The position numbers and the translations under genes were made by a program. The notes beneath the pieces are model-generated. The model saw only the letters and a list, made by a program, of their open reading frames with translations. It searched no databases and was not told the origin of the DNA. Below, in pieces: positions 1 to 5,525 of a stretch of DNA of 5,525 nt (the stretch's first letter is position 1; each line of letters opens with the position of its first letter). The DNA comes from Fidelibacterota bacterium. GTDB lineage: Bacteria; Fidelibacterota; Marinisomatia; Marinisomatales; TCS56. The stretch covers positions 1-5,525 of the forward strand of contig JABMPO010000299.1 of assembly GCA_013203015.1 (NCBI GenBank), given 5' to 3'.

Positions 1-653
1 CCGATTGGATAGCCCATTAGATAGACAAAACTACCCCATTCCAATTCACGTGCTTTCCCAAATGGATATTTGAAAACGCTAATTGGGAAAACCGGTTCAG
101 TCTGTAGACGTTTTCCCATTAATGCTATATCCAGATCAGAGTCAAGTAAAACGATATCCATATTATCACCTTCCGGTAAATTGGATACATAATTAATCTG
201 GCGATCCTTAATTGCCATGCTGCGAACGATTGTCTTCGCTTTATCATAGAAGGTATATACGGTATCTTGAAAATCCACGATATGGGCGCAAGTCAATAAC
301 CCCAGGCGTTGGTCCTGATAGTAAATGGTAGTGGCAGTTCCTGAGGCGGTTGTGTTGTAATTTATTAATTCATCCGCCAGTTTTTCAGCATCACCATTTT
401 TTATTTCAGCAAGCGAAAATTCATTGGATTCAGCAAAAATATAATTTCTATAAAAAACAATTACATTCAGCATGTTAACGGTTGAGCTGATCTCCTCTAA
501 TTGTTTAGAACTACTGCGGTAAGGAAATTCAGAGTCATATTTTCCATCCAGCAGGGTGGGGTAAGTCACTTCATAAATTTGGCGAGCACAAGAAAATAAA
601 TAGAATTGCATGACTATCAAGATTAGCAGTGGAATAATTTTTTTATGGATCAT
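1..653 (-). CDS. Trypsin-like serine protease, putative lipoprotein (partial, C-terminus cut by the window edge)
   Basis: The minus-strand frame opens with ATG at 653 and stays open to base 1, giving 217 complete codons without a stop. Residues 1-21 form a signal peptide: two lysines, a hydrophobic core, then L-F-S before Cys22. This fits a lipobox, so the protein is probably acylated and membrane-anchored. After a poorly recognisable stretch (about 23-103), a chymotrypsin/HtrA-type fold begins: S-G-T-A at 104-107 resembles the usual GSG-type strand, TCAHIV at 121-126 carries the likely catalytic His124, and DIALM at 175-179 the likely Asp175. GYPIG at 214-218 resembles the GYPLG turn that precedes the GNSGGP serine motif in HtrA-like proteases. 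That serine lies beyond the edge, so activity cannot be judged. Asp166 (DIVLL) is an alternative acid. There is no strong ribosome binding site; GAG abuts the ATG. No PDZ domain is visible in the part present. The fold assignment is good; substrate and exact family are unknown. Confidence 0.8.
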   Translation of the reverse strand, partial: MIHKKIIPLLILIVMQFYLFSCARQIYEVTYPTLLDGKYDSEFPYRSSSKQLEEISSTVNMLNVIVFYRNYIFAESNEFSLAEIKNGDAEKLADELINYNTTASGTATTIYYQDQRLGLLTCAHIVDFQDTVYTFYDKAKTIVRSMAIKDRQINYVSNLPEGDNMDIVLLDSDLDIALMGKRLQTEPVFPISVFKYPFGKARELEWGSFVYLMGYPI

Positions 654-871
654 CTCAAGCTCGTTTCTGCATTAATATAACTGTTGCATAAGCATTGAAA
701 TGTATTCTATTAACACTCCTGTGGCAAGCGAAAAACCACCAGCAGGAATCATAAGGTGAACGAAATAATTAATAGTTCCGTGCTTAGTATTCTTAGTAAA
801 CTTTTCCCTGTATTTTAGCTTTGATGGGGCAGAAAGCTAAACAATTACGCACGATACCGGTAAATGATAAA
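654..871. other. Divergent intergenic region between the protease gene and leuS
   Basis: Both neighbouring genes are transcribed outward from this stretch, so it must hold their promoters. The best plus-strand sigma-70-like pair I see is TTGCAT (684-689), an 18-base spacer, and TATTAA (708-713); the match is weak. On the minus strand TATATT (complement of 674-679) could be a -10 box but has no good -35. No T-box core, leucine-rich leader peptide or GC-rich attenuator hairpin is visible, so there is no sign of amino-acid-responsive control of leuS. The part from 821 is open in the leuS frame and is either leader or an N-terminal extension. Confidence 0.5.
730..750. repeat. Composite of two short words shared with the right end of the window
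   Basis: GAAAAACCAC at 730-739 recurs at 5506-5515, and CCAGCAGGAATC at 739-750 recurs at 5454-5465 inside the tRNA-like T-arm. Here the two words are contiguous; on the right they are in the opposite order and 40 bases apart. All copies are on the same strand. Each match alone is near what chance gives over 5.5 kb, but their adjacency is notable. Confidence 0.3.
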
Positions 872-3334
872 ATGATGAAATCATACGATCACCAGCAAAT
901 AGAAGCCAAATGGCAGAAATTCTGGCTAAAAAATAAAACATTCCAGGCAATTGACTTTCTGGATAAACCCAAATTTTATTGTCTGGTTGAATTCCCCTAT
1001 CCGTCCGGCGACGGATTGCATGTGGGACATCCAAGGTCATACACTGCCCTGGATATTCTGGCACGAAAAAAGCGTATGGAAGGTTTTAACGTTTTGTTTC
1101 CCATGGGTTTCGACAGTTTTGGTCTGCCTTCGGAAAATTATGCCATTAAGACCGGTATTCACCCGGCAGTAATTACCAAACAAAATATTGATCGTTATAC
1201 CCAGCAATTACAATTGCTTGGTTTTTCCTTCGATTGGGACCGTGCTGTGAATACTACTGATCCGGATTATTACAAATGGACACAATGGATATTTATCCAG
1301 TTTTTTAAGCAGGGTTTGGCATATAAAGATAAAATGGCCATTAACTGGTGCATTAACTGCAAAATTGGTTTGGCCAATGAAGAGGTAATCGACGGCCAAT
1401 GTGAGCGCTGTGGTGGTGATGTCGAGAAACGGCGCATCGAACAATGGATGCTCAAAATTACCGAATATGCCGATAAACTTATCAGTGGTTTGGATGATGT
1501 GGATTTCCTGGATAAAATCAAGACCCAGCAGATTAACTGGATAGGGCGGTCCGATGGTGCTGATGTACGTTTTAAAATCCATGGTTACAATGAAGAAATA
1601 TCCGTTTTTACGACCAGACCTGACACTTTGTTTGGGGCAACTTACATGGTACTGGCACCGGAACACGAGTTGGTAAGCCAGATAACCACAAGCGAAAATC
1701 AGTCAACGGTGAAAGAATATATTAATTCCAGTGCCCGAAAGAGTGACCTGGAAAGGACTGAATTAAGTACTGAAAAAACTGGAGTATTTACTGGGACCTA
1801 TGCTATTAATCCGGTCACCGAAGAAAAGATACCAATTTGGGTGGCTGACTATGTTCTGATCAGTTATGGCTCCGGTGCCATTATGGCAGTGCCGGCTCAC
1901 GATGAACGCGATTTCGAATTTGCCCAAAAATTCGATCTTACAATCCGTTGTATCATTGATCCGGATGAAAGGCAAGTCGCGCAGACCGGTCTGAATAAAG
2001 CAGTAATCATGGCTGGCGAAGCCTGCTGGACTCAAGATGGCAAATCCATCAACTCTGCCAACGATAGCGGCCTTGATATCAATGGACTGAATGTAGTTGA
2101 GGCTAAGGAAAGAACAACCAGCTGGCTGGAGGAAAAGGGGATTGGCAGGACGGCTGTCAATTATAAGCTGCGGGATTGGGTGTTTTCGCGTCAGCGCTAC
2201 TGGGGTGAACCGATCCCCATGATCCATTGTCAAAGTTGTGGCTGGATACCAGTACCGGATGAAGACCTACCGGTATTACTGCCAGATGTCGAAAAGTACG
2301 CACCGACCGACACTGGTGAATCACCATTGGCTGCCATTAAAGATTGGGTCAATACCAGTTGTCCGCAATGTGGCAAGCCGGCGGTTCGTGAAACGGACAC
2401 CATGCCCAACTGGGCTGGCTCATCATGGTATTTCCTGCGTTATATTGATCCAAAAAACGATCAGCAAATGGCAGACCCAAAGAAAATGGCGTACTGGATG
2501 CCCGTAGACTGGTATAACGGAGGTATGGAGCATACAACCCTGCATCTATTATACAGTCGTTTTTGGAATAAATTCCTGGCCGATTGTGGACATGTACCTG
2601 TATCCGAACCGTATATGAAAAGGACTTCGCATGGTATGGTATTGGGAGAAGGCGGCGAAAAAATGTCCAAATCCCGTGGTAATGTTATTAACCCTGATCA
2701 GGTAGTCAACGAACATGGTGCCGATGTATTTCGAATCTATGAAATGTTTATCGGCCCATTCGACCAGGCTGCGGCCTGGGATACCAAGGGAATTTCCGGA
2801 ATTGATCGTTTTATAAAACGTGTCTGGCGTTTTGTACAGGAAGTCGAATTGGATGATGCACAGTTAAATTCCAAACACCGACAAATATTGCATTATACCA
2901 TAAAAAAAGTCACCGAAGATATTGACAACCTGGCCTTGAATACAGCCATCAGTCAGCTGATGATTTTTATGAATGAGCTTGGAAAAGAAAAAACAATCAA
3001 TCGAATAGCATTGGACAGTTTTATAAAATTGTTAGCGCCATTTGCGCCACATATAGCTGAGGAATTATGGCAACTCTTGGGACATGATGATACAATTGCT
3101 TACGAGACCTGGCCCGGTTACGATGAAAAATATCTGATTGCCGATCAAATAATAATTGCCGTACAGGTCAACGGAAAACGCCGTGGGGAAATTTCGGTTG
3201 ATTCCGAAGCAGGTAAGGACACGATCATTGCAACTGCCATAAATGAAGAAAATGTTGCTCGGTTTATTAATGGGAAGGAGATAGTTCAAGAAATCTATGT
3301 ACCCGGTAGGCTGGTCAATCTTGTAATACGATAA
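872..3334 (+). CDS. leuS: Leucyl-tRNA synthetase (EC 6.1.1.4)
   Basis: This cytoplasmic class I synthetase charges tRNA-Leu with leucine using ATP and edits mischarged tRNA. Residues are numbered from the TTG at 821, which opens the 837-codon frame. The HIGH-type signature is HVGH at 67-70, within a GDGLHVGHPRSY context. The KMSKS loop is at 614-618. The CP1 editing domain shows TTRPDT at 264-269, whose last Thr matches the family's discriminating threonine, and GSGAIMAVPAHDERD at 350-364, whose Asp364 matches the amino-group-binding aspartate. Two complete zinc knuckles are present: Cys177/180/194/197 and Cys470/473/514/517. The leucine-specific insert found before KMSKS in E. coli is absent; HGMVL runs almost directly into GEKMSKS, as in Bacillus-type enzymes. 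The C-terminal VNGKRRG motif is at 783-789. Start choice: ATG at 872 (or 875) leaves the short tail before Y-D-H-x-x-I-E-x-K-W that the family has; TTG 821 or ATG 824 would add 17-18 unrelated residues. None of these starts has a clear Shine-Dalgarno sequence. The gene is intact. Confidence 0.97.
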   Translation: MMKSYDHQQIEAKWQKFWLKNKTFQAIDFLDKPKFYCLVEFPYPSGDGLHVGHPRSYTALDILARKKRMEGFNVLFPMGFDSFGLPSENYAIKTGIHPAVITKQNIDRYTQQLQLLGFSFDWDRAVNTTDPDYYKWTQWIFIQFFKQGLAYKDKMAINWCINCKIGLANEEVIDGQCERCGGDVEKRRIEQWMLKITEYADKLISGLDDVDFLDKIKTQQINWIGRSDGADVRFKIHGYNEEISVFTTRPDTLFGATYMVLAPEHELVSQITTSENQSTVKEYINSSARKSDLERTELSTEKTGVFTGTYAINPVTEEKIPIWVADYVLISYGSGAIMAVPAHDERDFEFAQKFDLTIRCIIDPDERQVAQTGLNKAVIMAGEACWTQDGKSINSANDSGLDINGLNVVEAKERTTSWLEEKGIGRTAVNYKLRDWVFSRQRYWGEPIPMIHCQSCGWIPVPDEDLPVLLPDVEKYAPTDTGESPLAAIKDWVNTSCPQCGKPAVRETDTMPNWAGSSWYFLRYIDPKNDQQMADPKKMAYWMPVDWYNGGMEHTTLHLLYSRFWNKFLADCGHVPVSEPYMKRTSHGMVLGEGGEKMSKSRGNVINPDQVVNEHGADVFRIYEMFIGPFDQAAAWDTKGISGIDRFIKRVWRFVQEVELDDAQLNSKHRQILHYTIKKVTEDIDNLALNTAISQLMIFMNELGKEKTINRIALDSFIKLLAPFAPHIAEELWQLLGHDDTIAYETWPGYDEKYLIADQIIIAVQVNGKRRGEISVDSEAGKDTIIATAINEENVARFINGKEIVQEIYVPGRLVNLVIR

Positions 3335-3349
3335 ATTTCATCACTGGGG

Positions 3350-3373
3350 TATATTATACATAATATATATTAT
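3350..3373. repeat. Nested AT-only palindromes between convergent genes
   Basis: TATATTAT (3350-3357) and ATAATATA (3360-3367) form a perfect 8-bp inverted repeat with a 2-base loop. The right arm is also the start of a second perfect palindrome of 14 bases at 3360-3373. The element sits in the 46 bp between the leuS stop and the channel stop, so it is placed where a bidirectional terminator would be. It contains no GC pairs in either stem and no long U tract, so it is not a standard intrinsic terminator. Transcription-end function is a guess from position. Confidence 0.5.
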
Positions 3374-3380
3374 ATGACAA

Positions 3381-4397
3381 TTATGACGATACAGCAATTT
3401 GCTTTTTAAATCGACTTAAATCTTCTTTCCGGCCTGTTAACACGGCTTTTTGGTTACCATTCAATAAAAAATCGGATTTTGGATTGATATGAATTTTACC
3501 ATCGGGCTCTATTACTGCCAGCACCATCAAATTGTATTCGTCTCTTAATTGTGATTCGTGCAAAGTTTTATCCAACAAACATTGTACACTTGATACCTCG
3601 ATCTGATCGACGCCTAATTCAAGGAATGATTCCGTTTCCAAATCAGTAATAATTTCTACGCTGTCATTCAAACCAGGCTCTAATAATAATTCGGTCATCT
3701 TATGCCCGCCGGCAACATAAGGATTAACTACCTTATCGGCACCGGCCCGTTTGAATTTTTTATTCGATCCGATGGTACTGCATCTTGTTATTATAAAAAT
3801 GTCAGGATAAAGCGTTTTTACCGTCATAGTTACAAATAAATTATCTGGATCTGATCCAAGTACAATAACAATGCCTTTAGCCCGTTCCAGTCCGGCATCT
3901 ATGAGCGTGTCTTCATTGGTTGCATCACCGACAACATAAGCAAAACCCTTTTCGCGCAGAATATCCACATTCATTTCGCGCCGTTCGATTATAACAATTT
4001 TCTGTCTCTTAGAGTTCAGTTCATCGCAAATAACCTCACCCATACGTCCAAAACCACAGATTATATAATGGTTTTGCATTTTGGTGATTCGATTTTTCAT
4101 GCGTTTTCTCCAATAATTCTGAAAATCAACCATTTCATGGGCAATTTGCGTTGCAATGTAGGCAAAACCAGTAACGCCAAATACTACAACAATTATTGTC
4201 CAGATACGCGAACTTGTGTTGAGATCGTGGGTCTCACCAAAGCCCACTGTCGATAATGTAATAATTGTCATGTATAAACTATCTAATAATGTCCACTCCG
4301 AACCGCCAAGAAAATAAAATCCGCTGCTACCAATAGCAATTACCAAAATAATGTACAACAAAATCCGTTGGTAACGTTTATGTGGAATTATAGGCAT
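3381..4397 (-). CDS. Two-TM potassium channel with cytoplasmic RCK (TrkA_N/TrkA_C) domains, MthK-like
   Basis: The 338-residue protein has the architecture of a ligand-gated potassium channel. A first transmembrane helix spans about 11-30. A pore helix with T-L-S-T leads into the selectivity filter TVGFGE at 50-55, a common variant of TVGYGD. A second helix spans about 65-85, with Gly74 and Gly77 as possible gating hinges. After a basic linker (WRKRMKNR, 96-103), an RCK Rossmann domain begins: GFGRMG at 115-120 is the dinucleotide-binding glycine motif, and Glu138 at the end of the second strand suggests NAD-type ligand binding. VVGDAT at 155-160 is the usual TrkA_N follow-up. A TrkA_C domain occupies about 250-330. 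The channel should sit in the inner membrane as a tetramer with an RCK gating ring. The start ATG is one base after the cutA stop, with no good ribosome binding site of its own, which suggests translational coupling. The gene is intact; the gating ligand is unknown. Confidence 0.93.
   Translation of the reverse strand: MPIIPHKRYQRILLYIILVIAIGSSGFYFLGGSEWTLLDSLYMTIITLSTVGFGETHDLNTSSRIWTIIVVVFGVTGFAYIATQIAHEMVDFQNYWRKRMKNRITKMQNHYIICGFGRMGEVICDELNSKRQKIVIIERREMNVDILREKGFAYVVGDATNEDTLIDAGLERAKGIVIVLGSDPDNLFVTMTVKTLYPDIFIITRCSTIGSNKKFKRAGADKVVNPYVAGGHKMTELLLEPGLNDSVEIITDLETESFLELGVDQIEVSSVQCLLDKTLHESQLRDEYNLMVLAVIEPDGKIHINPKSDFLLNGNQKAVLTGRKEDLSRFKKQIAVSS
4098..4111 (-). promoter_or_regulatory. 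Possible internal ribosome binding site and start codon inside the channel gene
   Basis: On the minus strand GGAGA (4111-4107) is followed by six bases and an in-frame ATG (4100-4098) coding for Met100. Initiation here would give a soluble product of 239 residues, starting just before the RCK domain and lacking the pore. The spacing is optimal and the site is stronger than anything before the annotated start at 4397. MthK makes its free RCK subunit from such an internal Met (Met107). The same bases also encode the basic linker W-R-K-R-M, so protein constraint could explain the motif. Confidence 0.45.
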
Positions 4398-4398
4398 T

Positions 4399-4731
4399 TT
4401 AAGTGTTAATAACCTTTTTCAACCAGTCAAAATAATCTGGGTCGATTGAGTCTGACCCCAAGGCGATTATTTCCGGCACATCGTAATCATGCAACTGCTT
4501 AATACGTTCAAATACAGCAACTTGCTTATCTTTTAAAGTTTTCATCAACATGACAACTTCATCATCCTGCTGAATTTTACCATGCCAGCGATATAGAGAC
4601 TTGACACCGGGTATTATATTCACACAGGCGATCAGGTTTTCTTCGAGCAGGGTCTGCCCTATTCTACTGGCTTGGTCAGTTGTTGCTGCTGTGGAAATAA
4701 TTACTATTGCTTGAGTGACTTCTGATGTCAT
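4399..4731 (-). CDS. cutA: Divalent-cation tolerance protein CutA
   Basis: The 110 residues match the CutA1 family in length (E. coli about 112) and in its landmarks. ACVNIIPG at 35-42 includes the Cys of the conserved ACVN segment. SLYRWHGKI at 45-53 is the family's S-x-Y-x-W-x-G-K strand. Glu58 and Lys64 follow, then HDYDVPEI at 81-88, equivalent to the H-x-Y-x-x-P-E motif, and a C-terminal Y-F-D-W-L helix. CutA forms very stable trimers with a ferredoxin-like, PII-like fold. The E. coli gene is linked to copper tolerance, but the general function of the family remains uncertain. ATG at 4731 starts directly before the first beta strand and leaves no excess N-terminus; the ribosome binding site is weak. 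The stop codon lies one base before the ATG of the potassium channel gene, so the two are almost certainly cotranscribed. No signal peptide is present, so it is cytoplasmic. Confidence 0.95.
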   Translation of the reverse strand: MTSEVTQAIVIISTAATTDQASRIGQTLLEENLIACVNIIPGVKSLYRWHGKIQQDDEVVMLMKTLKDKQVAVFERIKQLHDYDVPEIIALGSDSIDPDYFDWLKKVINT

Positions 4732-4766
4732 TTTTCGCAGTGCTAGTTCCGATTCTACAACTATCG

Positions 4767-4805
4767 AATATACAAAGTATTAGAAGAATTTCTAAAAATT
4801 TTCAA
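4767..4805 (-). promoter_or_regulatory. Candidate promoter for cutA and the channel gene
   Basis: In the 97-bp gap after the RDD gene the minus strand shows TTGAAA (4805-4800), 17 bases, then TAATAC (4782-4777). A better -10 match, TATATT (4772-4767), lies slightly downstream without a well-spaced -35. Either could give cutA and the channel their own transcript, independent of the RDD gene. The region is AT-rich, so chance matches are likely. Confidence 0.25.
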
Positions 4806-4826
4806 GAAATAATCATAATGCATACG

Positions 4827-5315
4827 TTAATTTATCTCTTGGTGTCGTTCAGGTCGAATCACAACCGTACCGGCTAATTTATCATGCCAACCTTGTTTTC
4901 GCTTATCCCAGGCAATCCATAGGAACCCCAGTCCCAATGGCAGCAATGAAAGATAATAGGCGAAATAACGGCCAATCAACTGTCCTTTGGATGGTGCCTT
5001 ACCGGTTCGATCGTCAACAATAATCATTTTTAAGGCAATTTTGCCTGGAGTCGCTGATTTATAATTCCAAAAAATTAAAATTGCTATGGCCGGGAAGATA
5101 TAATTCAACAATGTATCAAAATATCCTGCTGCCAATGCTCCGCGCAGGAAGTATTCTTTACCATAAACGGCAAAAAGAATAGGAAATATTACTGCTGACA
5201 CGATTACTGTATCGATGAGCGCAGCCCACATTCTTGGCCAAAAACCAACATACTGAAATTTACCGTGAATTCGTTCCAATTCAGTTTCCGGAGATTTATT
5301 TGATTTTCCCAACAC
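4827..5315 (-). CDS. RDD family integral membrane protein
   Basis: This 162-residue protein carries one RDD domain. The family is named for an Arg at the start of the first helix, an Asp within it, and a second conserved Asp; here these are probably Arg28, Asp35 and Asp145 (in WHDKLAGTVVI). Membrane segments are predicted at about 31-51, 69-84 and 117-136. SATPGKIALKMIIVDD at 87-102 is the family's conserved T-x-G-K loop. The N-terminal 20 residues are polar and probably cytoplasmic. The start is GTG at 5315, five bases after a strong AAAGGAG; the adjacent TTG at 5312, eight bases after it, is an alternative that removes one residue. RDD proteins have no settled general function, though some have been reported as sodium/proton antiporters. 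The gene is first in a minus-strand series with cutA and the potassium channel, which is compatible with an ion-related role but does not prove it. Confidence 0.9.
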   Translation of the reverse strand: MLGKSNKSPETELERIHGKFQYVGFWPRMWAALIDTVIVSAVIFPILFAVYGKEYFLRGALAAGYFDTLLNYIFPAIAILIFWNYKSATPGKIALKMIIVDDRTGKAPSKGQLIGRYFAYYLSLLPLGLGFLWIAWDKRKQGWHDKLAGTVVIRPERHQEIN

Positions 5316-5320
5316 AGTTT

Positions 5321-5327
5321 CTCCTTT
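5321..5327 (-). promoter_or_regulatory. Strong Shine-Dalgarno sequence of the RDD gene
   Basis: AAAGGAG on the minus strand ends five bases before GTG (5315) and eight before TTG (5312). It decides a non-ATG start for this gene: the only nearby upstream ATG (5332-5330) is in another frame and soon meets a stop. It also shows that this genome uses Shine-Dalgarno initiation, which makes the internal site in the channel gene more credible. Confidence 0.8.
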
Positions 5328-5333
5328 CCATAC

Positions 5334-5361
5334 ATGATATTACAAAATAATTCATTGTCAG
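5334..5361 (-). promoter_or_regulatory. Candidate sigma-70-type promoter of the RDD gene
   Basis: CTGACA (5361-5356) matches the -35 consensus in five of six positions. After a 16-base spacer, TATCAT (5339-5334) matches the -10 consensus in five of six. The predicted start of transcription would be near 5327, leaving a very short leader that begins at about the Shine-Dalgarno sequence. That tightness is the main reason for caution. Confidence 0.4.
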
Positions 5362-5415
5362 AAATAAAATATCTTCCAGCATATACAGCATATCAAATTA
5401 TTCCGTGCACGCTTG

Positions 5416-5448
5416 CTAATCGTAATGAGTATAGCGAATGTAGATTAG
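5416..5448. repeat. Inverted repeat CTAATC ... GATTAG next to the tRNA-like fragment
   Basis: CTAATC at 5416-5421 and GATTAG at 5443-5448 are perfect 6-bp inverted arms separated by 21 bases. The right arm ends one base before the discriminator position of the tRNA 3'-end-like sequence. Six-base arms with a long spacer can arise by chance. They could be protein-binding arms or a weak hairpin downstream of an RNA read on the minus strand. Confidence 0.3.
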
Positions 5449-5473
5449 TACGCCCAGCAGGAATCGAACCTGC
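5449..5473 (-). other. tRNA 3'-end-like fragment: T-arm plus acceptor 3' strand, no matching 5' half
   Basis: On the minus strand GCAGG (5473-5469), loop TTCGATT (5468-5462) and CCTGC (5461-5457) form a perfect tRNA T-arm. Then TGGGCGT and A would be the acceptor 3' strand and discriminator; CCA is not encoded (CTA follows). A normal tRNA would begin near 5521 with ACGCCCA or GCGCCCA, and no such sequence is present. A D-arm and a convincing anticodon stem are also missing. A GTCCTGT loop (5490-5484) is the best anticodon-loop guess, but its stem contains a mismatch and two wobble pairs. It may be a tRNA remnant, an attachment-site copy, or the 3' exon of an interrupted tRNA gene. The implied C at position 70 argues against tmRNA, which needs a G-U pair at 3-70. 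Confidence 0.5.
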
Positions 5474-5525
5474 GACATACACCACAGGACGGGACCCACA
5501 ATACAGAAAAACCACGAATACTTTA

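Noticed and set aside
409..734. Shared 11-mer GCAAGCGAAAA at 409-419 and 724-734
   Set aside because: An A-rich word of this length is expected by chance, and one copy lies in coding sequence without matching flanks.
700..759. 19-codon open frame upstream of leuS (ATG 700, TGA 757), considered as an attenuator leader peptide
   Set aside because: It has no ribosome binding site, encodes no leucine residues, and is not followed by a GC-rich hairpin with a U tract.
751..765. AAGGTGAACG considered as a T-box-like motif for leuS control
   Set aside because: The match to the T-box core is poor, and no specifier stem or terminator/antiterminator pair is visible.
600..780. Strong promoter for the protease gene on the minus strand
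   Set aside because: TATATT (679-674) is an acceptable -10, but no -35 match lies at 15-18 bases, so it is not listed as a site.
1208..2233. Long minus-strand open frames opposite leuS (about 150 codons each)
   Set aside because: They overlap a fully conserved leuS, have no recognisable domains and read as antisense shadows.
4068..4256. 62-codon plus-strand frame inside the channel gene
   Set aside because: It lies opposite the transmembrane and linker coding region and has no domain or ribosome binding site.
5449..5525. Complete tRNA, class II tRNA or tmRNA 3' end
   Set aside because: No acceptor 5' strand lies near 5521, no D-arm is visible for a long-variable-arm tRNA, and the C at position 70 is incompatible with the alanine identity of tmRNA.

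Overview
The window is about 40% GC bacterial DNA with five protein genes and no phage, transposase or CRISPR signal. Clear Shine-Dalgarno sequences (for example AAAGGAG before the RDD gene), a lipoprotein-type signal peptide on a trypsin-like protease and a compact bacterial leucyl-tRNA synthetase suggest a diderm, low-GC, possibly uncultured bacterium. The phylum cannot be fixed from the sequence alone.

Layout, left to right. Positions 1-653 hold, on the minus strand, the N-terminal two thirds of a trypsin-like serine protease with a lipoprotein signal. It runs off the left edge before its catalytic serine. A divergent intergenic stretch of about 220 bp (654-871) separates it from leuS on the plus strand (872-3334; the open frame begins at 821). 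leuS is complete, with both catalytic signatures, the CP1 editing domain and two zinc knuckles. It converges on a minus-strand gene across 46 bp that contain nested AT-only palindromes.

The right half is a minus-strand run of three genes, read right to left: an RDD-family membrane protein (5315-4827), cutA (4731-4399), and a two-helix potassium channel with a cytoplasmic RCK (TrkA_N/TrkA_C) module (4397-3381). cutA and the channel gene are separated by one base and are probably translationally coupled. A candidate promoter sits in the 97-bp gap between the RDD gene and cutA, and another lies directly upstream of the RDD gene. The channel and the RDD protein may both act in ion handling, and CutA may sense a ligand, but a joint function is inference.

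The most interesting points are: (1) a near-ideal Shine-Dalgarno/ATG pair inside the channel gene, at the junction between pore and RCK domain, where the archaeal channel MthK is known to start a second, free RCK product; (2) the one-base cutA/channel coupling; (3) a perfect tRNA T-arm plus 3' acceptor strand at the right end, without the matching tRNA 5' half, which looks like a tRNA 3'-end fragment of the sort left by site-specific integration; and (4) two short words from that right-end region that reappear back to back in the divergent spacer left of leuS. I see no complete undescribed system.
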